64,000 nucleotides of DNA from Pseudomonadota bacterium (GTDB lineage: Bacteria; Pseudomonadota; Gammaproteobacteria; Xanthomonadales; Xanthomonadaceae). The position numbers and the translations under genes were made by a program. The DNA lies in assembly GCA_023390905.1 (NCBI GenBank), contig JAEWBY010000108.1, positions 14,735-78,734 of the forward strand. The letters are read 5' to 3'. The notes beneath the pieces are model-generated. The model was not told where the DNA came from. It did not search any database and was given only the letters and a program-made list of their open reading frames with translations. Below, piece by piece: positions 1 through 6,880 of the stretch (position 1 is its first letter; every line of letters starts with the position of its first letter).

Positions 1-306
1 GCGCTCGGTGAAATGCTGCCCGGCGAAATGCGCACGGTGTTCGACGAGGTCACCGGCACCCCGATCGTGGTCTTCAACCATGACGGCGATTTCTATGCGC
101 TGGAAGACCAATGCAGCCACGAGGACTTCGAACTGTCGTCGGGCAATTTTGACGCCGAGGACGCGACGATCGAATGCGTCCTGCATGGCGCGCGCTTCGA
201 TGTCCGGGACGGTCGCGCGCTCTGCGCGCCGGCGTACTCGCCGGTGGCGAAATTTCCGGTGAAGCTGGAACACGGCGGGCTGTGGACCCGCGACAATCGC
301 GACTGA
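1..306 (+). CDS. Rieske [2Fe-2S] ferredoxin, 5' end cut by window edge
   Basis: The reading frame is open from base 1, so the true start lies just outside the window. About 101 residues are visible; small Rieske ferredoxins are usually 100-110, so only a few residues are missing. The cluster motif is visible as CSH, then 18 residues, then CVLH, giving the two Cys and two His that bind the [2Fe-2S] centre. No oxygenase or reductase domain is attached, so it is a stand-alone cytoplasmic electron carrier. In xanthomonads such a protein often sits inside the suf iron-sulfur operon, but the upstream neighbour is not visible. A strong terminator follows, so it ends its transcription unit. Confidence 0.85.
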   Translation, partial: ALGEMLPGEMRTVFDEVTGTPIVVFNHDGDFYALEDQCSHEDFELSSGNFDAEDATIECVLHGARFDVRDGRALCAPAYSPVAKFPVKLEHGGLWTRDNRD

Positions 307-348
307 GGCGGACGACGCCTGCGGCGACGCGCCATCGCACCCACCCGA

Positions 349-376
349 GGCCGGTCCCTGACCGGCCTTTTTCTTT
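349..376 (+). terminator. Rho-independent terminator after the Rieske gene
   Basis: An 8-bp perfect stem (GGCCGGTC / GACCGGCC) with a 3-nt loop is followed by TTTTTCTTT. It lies 42 bases past the Rieske stop and separates that gene from the iron-regulated receptor downstream. Confidence 0.85.
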
Positions 377-391
377 GGCCGGTCCTGGCCA

Positions 392-424
392 TTGCCAAAG
401 AGAACAATTATCATTTAAATTGTT
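392..424 (+). promoter_or_regulatory. Promoter with Fur-box-like operator for the TonB receptor
   Basis: A -35-like TTGCCA (392-397) and a -10-like TTAAAT (415-420) are 17 bp apart. Between and over them lies GAGAACAATTATCATTT (400-416); its reverse complement is close to the classical Fur site AATGATAATTATTCTC. The AT-rich patch stands out in a GC-rich genome. Binding of Fe-Fur here would block the promoter, so the receptor should be expressed when iron is low. The exact base of transcription start is not known. Confidence 0.7.
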
Positions 425-584
425 AAAAGTAGCTTCACCCGGGTGCGCGCGCCCGTCGTCTGCGTTGAATCCAGACGCTTTCCGGCCCGGCCCAGGCTGC
501 CGGAAGGACGCGCCCAGGCCCGGCCCCATACGCCGCTCCCCTCGCCGCCGCCATCGGGGATTCCATCCTCCCACCGGACCTCTC

Positions 585-2906
585 ATGAGCATCAAGTCGC
601 GCAAGCACGCTTCGTCTTCCCTCCGTCCGCCGTCCTCGGCGCTGGCCACGGCCACCTTCCTCACGGGCCTGGCGCTGGCGGCGCCGGTCGCCGCGCAGGT
701 GGCCGCCGATGGCACGGCGCCGGATCCCACCACGCTGCCGGAGGTGCATGTCGAAGGCGTGAGCGTGGGCGACTTCAAGTCCGACAAGGTCGCCTCGCCC
801 AAGTTCACCCAGTCGCTGCAGGACACGCCGCAGACGATCCAGATCATCACCGACGACCTGTTCAACCAGCAGGGCGCGACGACCCTGACCGAAGTGCTGC
901 GCAACAGCCCCGGCGTGGGCACGTTCTTCGTCGGCGAGAACGGCAACACGGCCACCGGTGACACGATCTTCATGCGCGGCTTCGACAGTTCGAGCAGCAT
1001 CTTCGTCGATGGCGTGCGCGATCTGGGGTCGGTCTCGCGCGACATCTTCAACACCGAACAGGTCGAAGTCGAGAAAGGCCCGGCCGGCACGGACAATGGC
1101 CGCAGTGCGCCCACCGGCGCGATCAATCTGGTCAGCAAGCAGGCATCGCGGCGCGATTCCATCGGCGGCACGGTGTCCGTCGGCACCGATCATCAACGTC
1201 GAGTCACCGCCGACTGGAATCAGTCGATCGGCGAAAGCGCCGCGTTCCGCCTCAACGTGATGGCGCAGGACAGCGATGCGATCGGCCGCGATCTGGTCAA
1301 CAACAAGCGCTGGGGCATCGCGCCGTCACTGGCGTTCGGCCTGGGCACCGATACGCGCTATTACCTCAATCTGCTGTACGTCGATCAGGACAACGTGCCC
1401 GATGGCGGCGTGCCGACCATCGGCCTGCCGGGCTGGGAGCCGCAGCCGACCCTCGGCAATCTGGCCGGTCATCCGGTCAATCCGGAAAACTTCTACGGCA
1501 CGCGCCACGATCACGATGACGTCACCGCGCAGATGGCGACGTTCCGCTTCGAGCACGATTTCTCCGATACGCTCAAGCTCAGCAATGTGGCACGCTGGGG
1601 CCGCAACGATCAGGACTATCTGCTCACCGCGTTCATGGGGACCGGCGCCAACGCCACCAGTGGCGCGCCGGGCAACATCCGCTTCACCAACGCGGCGGAT
1701 CTCTCGACGTACACGATCGCGCGCAGCCTGCCGACGTTCAAGGACCAGCAGTACACGATCCTCACCGATCAGTTGAACCTGCGCGCCGATTTCAGCACTG
1801 GCTCGATCGCGCACAACCTCAGCACCGGCGTGGAATTCGCGCGCGAGGAACTGAAGGGCTGGCGCTTCGGCACGGCCGGCGCGTGGACTCCGGCCAATCT
1901 GTACAACCCGGATGTGGACAGCGCCACCGGCCTGAGCTGGTTCCACAATGGCGCGTATACGCAAGCCGAGACCACCACGGCTTCGTTCTACGCATTCGAC
2001 ACGGTGCATCTGACCGAGAGCTTCCTGCTGACCGGCGGCATCCGTTTCGATCGCTACGACACCGAGTATTTCGCGCACCTGCCCTGCACGGCCAACAACA
2101 CCCAGCCCTGCAACGGTGCACCGGTCGGCACGTTCACCGATCTGCGCCAGGAAGCCTCGGACACGCTGTTCAACTGGAAACTCGGCGCGGTCTACAAGGT
2201 CGGCGAGGTCGCTAGCGTGTATGCGAACTACGCGATTTCCCAGCAGCCTCCGGGCGGCGCCACGATGGAGCTGAGCCCGGCCGCGAACAACGCCAACAAT
2301 CCGATCTACGACCCGCAGAAAACCAGGACGATGGAAGTGGGCAGCAAGTGGAACCTGCTCGACGATGCGCTCCTGCTGACCATGGCGCTGTACCAGACGG
2401 ACGTGTCCAACGAGGTCATCACCGAGAACGGCGTGACGTTCCAGGGCGGCGACAAGCGGGTCAAGGGCATCGAATTGTCCGCCGTCGGCAAGATCACCGA
2501 GCACTGGGCGGTATCGGCCGGTTACACCACGATGGACGCCAAGGTCACCGACGGGCCGGCGGTGTCGCGCGATGGTTCGTCGTATCTGGCCTACACGCCG
2601 GACAGCGCCTTCACCGCGTGGACGAGCTACGAACTGCCGTTCGGGCTGACCTTCGGCGGCGGCGTGCGCTACTCCGGCGAGATGAAGCGCGGCACCGACG
2701 GAGCGGCCGGCACGCCGATGTTCGTCAAGTCGTACACGGTGTGGGATGCAGTGGTGAGCTATGCCTTCAGCGACAACCTCGATCTGCGCCTGAACGCCTA
2801 CAACCTCTTCGACAAGGAATATGTCGCGGCGATCAACAAGAGCGGCTACCGCTACACCCCCGGCGCACCGCGTTCGGTGCTGTTGAGCCTCAACCTGCGT
2901 TTCTGA
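585..2906 (+). CDS. fiu: TonB-dependent catecholate siderophore receptor, Fiu-like
   Basis: Outer-membrane receptor of 773 residues that imports a ferric siderophore using TonB energy. ATG at 585 is chosen because it starts a good signal peptide (basic stretch, hydrophobic core, cleavage near VAAQ at about 38); the frame is open further upstream but crosses the promoter. The plug domain (about 75-175) carries family motifs TPQTIQIIT, FMRGFD and GPAGTDNGRSAPTGAIN. The rest is a 22-strand barrel ending in the terminal Phe (LNLRF) used for outer-membrane insertion. The plug resembles E. coli Fiu, and the next gene is a YbiX homologue as beside fiu in E. coli. Iron control is suggested by the Fur-like site upstream. 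The actual ligand is not shown by the sequence. Confidence 0.88.
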   Translation: MSIKSRKHASSSLRPPSSALATATFLTGLALAAPVAAQVAADGTAPDPTTLPEVHVEGVSVGDFKSDKVASPKFTQSLQDTPQTIQIITDDLFNQQGATTLTEVLRNSPGVGTFFVGENGNTATGDTIFMRGFDSSSSIFVDGVRDLGSVSRDIFNTEQVEVEKGPAGTDNGRSAPTGAINLVSKQASRRDSIGGTVSVGTDHQRRVTADWNQSIGESAAFRLNVMAQDSDAIGRDLVNNKRWGIAPSLAFGLGTDTRYYLNLLYVDQDNVPDGGVPTIGLPGWEPQPTLGNLAGHPVNPENFYGTRHDHDDVTAQMATFRFEHDFSDTLKLSNVARWGRNDQDYLLTAFMGTGANATSGAPGNIRFTNAADLSTYTIARSLPTFKDQQYTILTDQLNLRADFSTGSIAHNLSTGVEFAREELKGWRFGTAGAWTPANLYNPDVDSATGLSWFHNGAYTQAETTTASFYAFDTVHLTESFLLTGGIRFDRYDTEYFAHLPCTANNTQPCNGAPVGTFTDLRQEASDTLFNWKLGAVYKVGEVASVYANYAISQQPPGGATMELSPAANNANNPIYDPQKTRTMEVGSKWNLLDDALLLTMALYQTDVSNEVITENGVTFQGGDKRVKGIELSAVGKITEHWAVSAGYTTMDAKVTDGPAVSRDGSSYLAYTPDSAFTAWTSYELPFGLTFGGGVRYSGEMKRGTDGAAGTPMFVKSYTVWDAVVSYAFSDNLDLRLNAYNLFDKEYVAAINKSGYRYTPGAPRSVLLSLNLRF

Positions 2907-2958
2907 TGCAACCGCGGGGACGGCGATGCCTACCCCGCTTCGTTTCCGGAGTCCTGCG

Positions 2959-3648
2959 ATGCTGCTGCACATCCCCGACGTACTCGATGCCGACGAACTG
3001 GCGCAGATCCGCCAGGCGCTGGCGGGCGCCGAATGGACCGACGGGCGCGAGACCGTCGGCGTCCAGGGCGCGCAGGTCAAGCGCAACCTGCAATTGCCCG
3101 ATGCTTCGCCGCTGAAGCAGCAACTCGGCGAACGCATCCTCGCCGCGCTCGCGCGCAATCCGCTGTACTTCGCCGCGGCGCTGCCGCTGCGCACCTTGCC
3201 GCCGCGCTTCAACTGCTACCAGGGCGGCGGCGAATACGGATTCCACGTCGATGGCTCGGTGATGCTGGTCAAGGATGCCGACGGGCAGACGCAGCACATC
3301 CGCTCGGATCTTTCCTGCACGCTGTTTCTCTCCGAACCGGAGGAATACGACGGGGGTGAGCTCATCATCAGCGACACCTACGGCGAGCACGAAGTCAAAC
3401 TGCAGGCCGGGGATCTGATCCTCTATCCGTCGAGCAGCCTGCATCAGGTCCGCCCGGTGACCCGTGGCGCGCGCGTGGCGTCGTTCTTCTGGATCCAGAG
3501 CATGGTGCGCAGCGATATGCAGCGCCGTCTGCTGTTCGAGCTGGACACATCGATCGAAACGCTGCGCCGCTCCAATGCCGATGCGCAGGCGGTGCTCCAG
3601 TTAACCGGCGTGTACCACAACCTGCTGCGCGGCTGGGCGGAAACCTGA
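2959..3648 (+). CDS. ybiX: PKHD-type Fe(II)/2-oxoglutarate hydroxylase, YbiX family
   Basis: Protein of 229 residues, close to E. coli YbiX (225) over its whole length. ATG 2959 is chosen over an upstream in-frame GTG/ATG at 2926 because MLLHIPDVL matches the family N-terminus and a GGAG lies 8 bases before it. The iron ligands are visible as H96 and D98 (YGFHVDG) and H162 (SSSLHQV), with the 2-oxoglutarate-binding Arg in RGARVASF. The conserved Fiu-YbiX pairing suggests it acts on the imported catecholate siderophore or a related protein, but its substrate is not established. Probably co-transcribed with the receptor (52-bp gap). Confidence 0.9.
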   Translation: MLLHIPDVLDADELAQIRQALAGAEWTDGRETVGVQGAQVKRNLQLPDASPLKQQLGERILAALARNPLYFAAALPLRTLPPRFNCYQGGGEYGFHVDGSVMLVKDADGQTQHIRSDLSCTLFLSEPEEYDGGELIISDTYGEHEVKLQAGDLILYPSSSLHQVRPVTRGARVASFFWIQSMVRSDMQRRLLFELDTSIETLRRSNADAQAVLQLTGVYHNLLRGWAET

Positions 3649-3804
3649 CGAGTGCTCTGGCGGCATTTCGTCGCCCAACGTGGCAGTGGATGGTCGAACC
3701 ACTGCGCGCAAGACCAGCGTCCAGGAAGCAGCGACCCGGTTTCGTGGCCATCGATTAGCGCGGGTTCCGGATGGCTTGGCCGCCCATCGTGCTGTCAATC
3801 GGCC

Positions 3805-3835
3805 AATTGAGAGCCATTCTCATCTATGGTCTAAT
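3805..3835 (+). promoter_or_regulatory. Promoter with Fur-box-like operator for the PepSY-ApbE operon
   Basis: A near-consensus sigma-70 promoter: TTGAGA (3807-3812), 17-bp spacer, TCTAAT (3830-3835). The sequence AATTGAGAGCCATTCTCAT (3805-3823) overlaps the -35 and matches the inverted Fur pattern TGAGAnnnnnTCTCA. It lies 30 bases before the first gene of the operon. Rest of the 3649-3864 gap: no gene seen. Confidence 0.65.
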
Positions 3836-3864
3836 CGCCTTCTTCCTCTCCGGCCTTCGTTGAC

Positions 3865-4506
3865 TTGAGCCCTGCCGCTTCCTCCTCCGTCACCCGCCAG
3901 CAGCAGCGACGCGGCTATTGGCTGCGCACGCTGCACCAGTGGCACTGGATCAGTTCGGCGATCTGCCTGATCGGGATGCTGCTGTTCGCGGCCACGGGGA
4001 TTACGCTCAACCACGCGGCGCGCATCGAAGCCAAGCCGGAAGTGGTGAACCTGCAGCGCGAATTGCCCGCTTCCCTGCTCGAGCGGCTGGGCGCGCGCGA
4101 GGACGGCCAAGCGCCGCTGCCCGCGCCGGTCGCCGACTGGCTCGGCAACGAGTTGGACGTCCCCATCGGCGCGCGCGAGGCGGAGTGGTCGGCCGAAGAG
4201 ATCTACCTGTCGATGCCCAGCCCGGGCGCGGATGCGTGGTTGAGCATCGATCGCGCCAGTGGCGCGGTGGAATTCGAGCGCACCGATCGCGGCTGGATTT
4301 CCTATTTCAACGATCTGCACAAGGGACGCAATGCCGGCCCGGCGTGGGGCTGGTTCCTCGATGTCTTTGCGATCGCCTGCCTGGTGTTCTGCATCACCGG
4401 CCTGTTCCTGTTGCACCTGCACGCGCGCCAGCGCCGTCTGACCTGGCCGATGGTCGGCCTTGGCCTGGTGGTTCCACTGCTGCTGGCGCTTCTTTTCATC
4501 CACTGA
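3865..4506 (+). CDS. PepSY-associated three-helix membrane protein, possible heme electron conduit
   Basis: Protein of 213 residues. TTG at 3865 is the only start that keeps the first membrane helix; no ATG or GTG fits. Membrane helices lie at about 29-49, 162-184 and 195-212, with a periplasmic PepSY-like region (about 51-160) between the first two. Histidines sit at both ends of helices 1 and 2: H24/H27 and H184/H186 on the cytoplasmic side, H50 and H152 on the periplasmic side. That layout could bind two stacked b-hemes, as known for larger PepSY ferric-siderophore reductases such as FoxB. It is the first gene of an operon with DUF2271, DUF4198, apbE and a flavoprotein reductase. Heme binding is an inference. 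Confidence 0.75.
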   Translation: MSPAASSSVTRQQQRRGYWLRTLHQWHWISSAICLIGMLLFAATGITLNHAARIEAKPEVVNLQRELPASLLERLGAREDGQAPLPAPVADWLGNELDVPIGAREAEWSAEEIYLSMPSPGADAWLSIDRASGAVEFERTDRGWISYFNDLHKGRNAGPAWGWFLDVFAIACLVFCITGLFLLHLHARQRRLTWPMVGLGLVVPLLLALLFIH

Positions 4507-4524
4507 TTCCCACCGAGCCCGCCG

Positions 4525-5052
4525 ATGAACAAGACCGTTTCATTGACCCTGACCTTCGCACTCAGCGGTCTGTTGACCGTACCGGCCTTCGCCGGCGAAT
4601 TGAGCGTCAACGTGGAAGTGCCCAAGTTGAACGTGGCCGAGTACCACCGTCCCTACGTGGCGATCTGGCTGGAAGGGGCGGACCAGAAGGTCGCCGCGAA
4701 TCTCTCGGTCTGGTACCAGCAGCGCGACACGTCCGAAGGGCACGGCACCAAATGGCTGCCTGATCTGCGGCAGTGGTGGCGCAAGTCCGGCCGCACGCTG
4801 AAAGTGCCGGTCGATGGCGTGACCGGCCCGACCCGCCCGGTAGGCCAGCACGCGCTGAAGTTCACCGACAAACAAGCGCAACTGGCGCAGTTGCCGCCCG
4901 GCCAGTACACGCTGCTGGTGGAGGCCGTGCGCGAAGTCGGCGGCCGCGAACTGGTCAAGGTGCCTTTCAGCTGGCCGGCCCGGAGCGTGCAGACCGGCAA
5001 GGCGCAAGGCAGTACCGAACTCGGCGCCGTCAGCGTCACCGTCAAACCCTGA
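4525..5052 (+). CDS. DUF2271 periplasmic protein with ApbE-type flavinylation-like motif
   Basis: Protein of 175 residues with a clear Sec signal peptide (cleavage near AFA-GE, residue 23-24). The body fits the DUF2271 family, small periplasmic proteins found with PepSY membrane proteins. Residues 97-103 read DGVTGPT. This resembles the FMN attachment motif used by ApbE, Dxx(S/T)GAT, with Pro in place of Ala; Thr103 would be the acceptor. A gene for ApbE lies two genes downstream. If flavinylated, the protein would be the periplasmic FMN carrier that takes electrons from the PepSY protein. It starts 18 bases after that gene. Confidence 0.8.
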   Translation: MNKTVSLTLTFALSGLLTVPAFAGELSVNVEVPKLNVAEYHRPYVAIWLEGADQKVAANLSVWYQQRDTSEGHGTKWLPDLRQWWRKSGRTLKVPVDGVTGPTRPVGQHALKFTDKQAQLAQLPPGQYTLLVEAVREVGGRELVKVPFSWPARSVQTGKAQGSTELGAVSVTVKP

Positions 5053-5076
5053 TTCCCACGAAAGCTGGAGGTTTCC

Positions 5077-5883
5077 ATGAAGCGTTCCCTCACCCTCGCC
5101 ATGGCGCTGGCTTCCGCGCTGCCGTTCTCCGCACTGGCCCACAAGACCTGGCTGCAACCTTCGCAGACGGTCATCGCCGGAGAAAATCCGTGGATCACCG
5201 TCGATGCGGCGGTGTCCAACGATCTTTTCTATTTCAACCATGTGCCGCTGCGCACCGATGGCCTGGTGATCACCGCGCCGGACGGCAGCAAGGTCGATGC
5301 GCAGAATCTGGCGACCGGCAAGTTCCGCACCGTGTTCGACGTCGAGCTCAAGCAGCAGGGCACCTACCGCATCGCGGTGATCAACAGCGGCCTGTTCGGA
5401 AGCTGGGAAGAAAACGGCAAGCCCAAGCGCTGGCGCGGCACCCCGGCCTCGTTCGCCACCGAAGTGCCGAAGGACGCGAAGAACCTGCAGGTTTCGCAAT
5501 CGGTGGGTCGCGTGGAAACCTTCGTCACCAATGGTTCGCCGACCGACACCGTGTTCAAGACCACGGGCGAAGGCCTGGAACTGGTGCCGGTGACGCATCC
5601 GAATGATCTGTTCGCAGGCGAAGCGGCGAAGTTCCGCATCCTCAAGGATGGCAAGCCCGCTTCCGGCATCGAGTTCGAGATCACGCGCGGCGGCACGCGC
5701 TATCGCAACGCGCAGAACGAAATCAAGGTGACCAGTGACGCCAGCGGCGAGTTCAGCGTGACCTGGCCCGAAGCCGGCATGTACTGGCTCGAAGCAACCA
5801 CCCAGGACGACGAAACGTCGCTGCCGCAGGCCAGGCAACGCCGACTGAGCTACGTCGCGACGCTGGAAGTGCTGCCGCAGTAA
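5077..5883 (+). CDS. DUF4198 periplasmic protein, mature N-terminus predicted to be His
   Basis: Protein of 268 residues with a signal peptide ending ALA at residue 21. Cleavage there would make His22 the first residue of the mature protein (HKTWL). DUF4198 proteins often begin this way and have immunoglobulin-like beta domains; an N-terminal His is how CopC-type proteins and lytic polysaccharide monooxygenases hold copper, so metal binding is plausible but unproven. No enzyme motif is visible. RBS GGAGG lies just before the ATG. Its place between DUF2271 and apbE suggests a periplasmic role in the same iron or metal redox system. Confidence 0.75.
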   Translation: MKRSLTLAMALASALPFSALAHKTWLQPSQTVIAGENPWITVDAAVSNDLFYFNHVPLRTDGLVITAPDGSKVDAQNLATGKFRTVFDVELKQQGTYRIAVINSGLFGSWEENGKPKRWRGTPASFATEVPKDAKNLQVSQSVGRVETFVTNGSPTDTVFKTTGEGLELVPVTHPNDLFAGEAAKFRILKDGKPASGIEFEITRGGTRYRNAQNEIKVTSDASGEFSVTWPEAGMYWLEATTQDDETSLPQARQRRLSYVATLEVLPQ

Positions 5884-5902
5884 TTCAGCGTCACTCGGTT
5901 GC

Positions 5903-6880
5903 ATGAAGTCCACTGTTCCAGCGGCGGCGGTCGTGCACGTGCTGCATGGCCAGACCATGGGCACCACGTGGTCGGTGCGCGCGTGCGCGGCGGCCGATGC
6001 GGATCTGCATGCGCTGCATGCCGGCATCCAGCACGTGCTCGATCGCATCGTCGCGCAGATGAGCACGTGGGAGCCTGGCTCGCACATCAGCCGTTTCAAC
6101 CGCAGCGATGCAGGCCAGTGGCTGAGCGTGCCGCCCGGGTTCATGGCGGTGCTGCGCGGCGCACTGGCGATCGCCGAAGCCAGCGATGGCGCTTTTGATC
6201 CTTCCGTCGGCGCGCTGGTGGGCGCATGGGGATTCGGCGCGCAGGCCGGGCCGTCCTCTGCACCGGATTCGGCAAGGCAGGCCTCCGCGCACGGGACCGT
6301 GGGCTGGAAGCGCCTGCGGGTGGACGAGGACGCGTCGCGCATTCTCCAGCCCGGTGGCGTGCAACTGGATTTCTCCGCGATCGCCAAGGGATATGGGGTC
6401 GATGCGGTGATCGAACATCTACGCGAAGGCGGACTCGCCGCCGCATTGGTGGAAGTCGGCGGCGAACTGCGCGGCTTCGGTCGCAAACCCGATGGCGAAG
6501 GCTGGCGCGTGCTGATGGAATCCTCGCCTGACGAAGAAGCCGCGGCCGGTTGGGAGCCGCGCGTGCTCGCACTGGATGATCTCGCGGTGGCCACGTCGGG
6601 CGACCGCTGGCATGCCTACGAAGCCGGCGGCGAGCGCTACAGCCATACGATCGATCCGCGCAACGGACGGCCGGTGCCGCACGCCAGCGCCGCGGTGACC
6701 GTGGTCATGCGCAGCGCGATGGAAGCCGATGCCTGGGCGACCGCATTCACCGTGCTCGGTCATGAGCAGGGACTGGCTTTGGCACGGGAACACGATTTTG
6801 CCGTGCGCTATGTGATCCGCACGCCGGACGGGTTGCAGGAGCACAGCACACCCGCCCTGGACGCGATGCTGCTCGCATGA
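5903..6880 (+). CDS. apbE: FAD:protein FMN transferase (ApbE family), no visible signal peptide
   Basis: Protein of 325 residues that would transfer FMN from FAD onto a Thr or Ser of a target protein, using Mg2+. Family motifs are all present: MGTTWSV (19-25), DFSAIAKGYGVD (156-167), VEVGGELR (183-190), SHTIDPRNGRP (247-257), and EADAWATAF with D276 and T280 at the metal site. Most ApbE proteins are exported lipoproteins; this one starts directly with a short polar N-terminus and the catalytic domain begins by residue 12. No upstream start in frame adds a signal peptide. The likely target is the DUF2271 protein encoded two genes upstream. It overlaps the next gene by 4 bp. Confidence 0.88.
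   Translation: MKSTVPAAAVVHVLHGQTMGTTWSVRACAAADADLHALHAGIQHVLDRIVAQMSTWEPGSHISRFNRSDAGQWLSVPPGFMAVLRGALAIAEASDGAFDPSVGALVGAWGFGAQAGPSSAPDSARQASAHGTVGWKRLRVDEDASRILQPGGVQLDFSAIAKGYGVDAVIEHLREGGLAAALVEVGGELRGFGRKPDGEGWRVLMESSPDEEAAAGWEPRVLALDDLAVATSGDRWHAYEAGGERYSHTIDPRNGRPVPHASAAVTVVMRSAMEADAWATAFTVLGHEQGLALAREHDFAVRYVIRTPDGLQEHSTPALDAMLLA

Noticed and set aside
174..584. N-terminal extension of the TonB receptor frame back to 174
   Set aside because: It crosses the terminator, the promoter and the Fur-like site, is Arg/Pro-rich with no family similarity, and the signal peptide begins only at 585.
4540..6594. 684-codon open frame on the minus strand across DUF2271, DUF4198 and apbE
   Set aside because: The plus-strand genes have signal peptides, ribosome sites and ApbE motifs; the antisense product has none.
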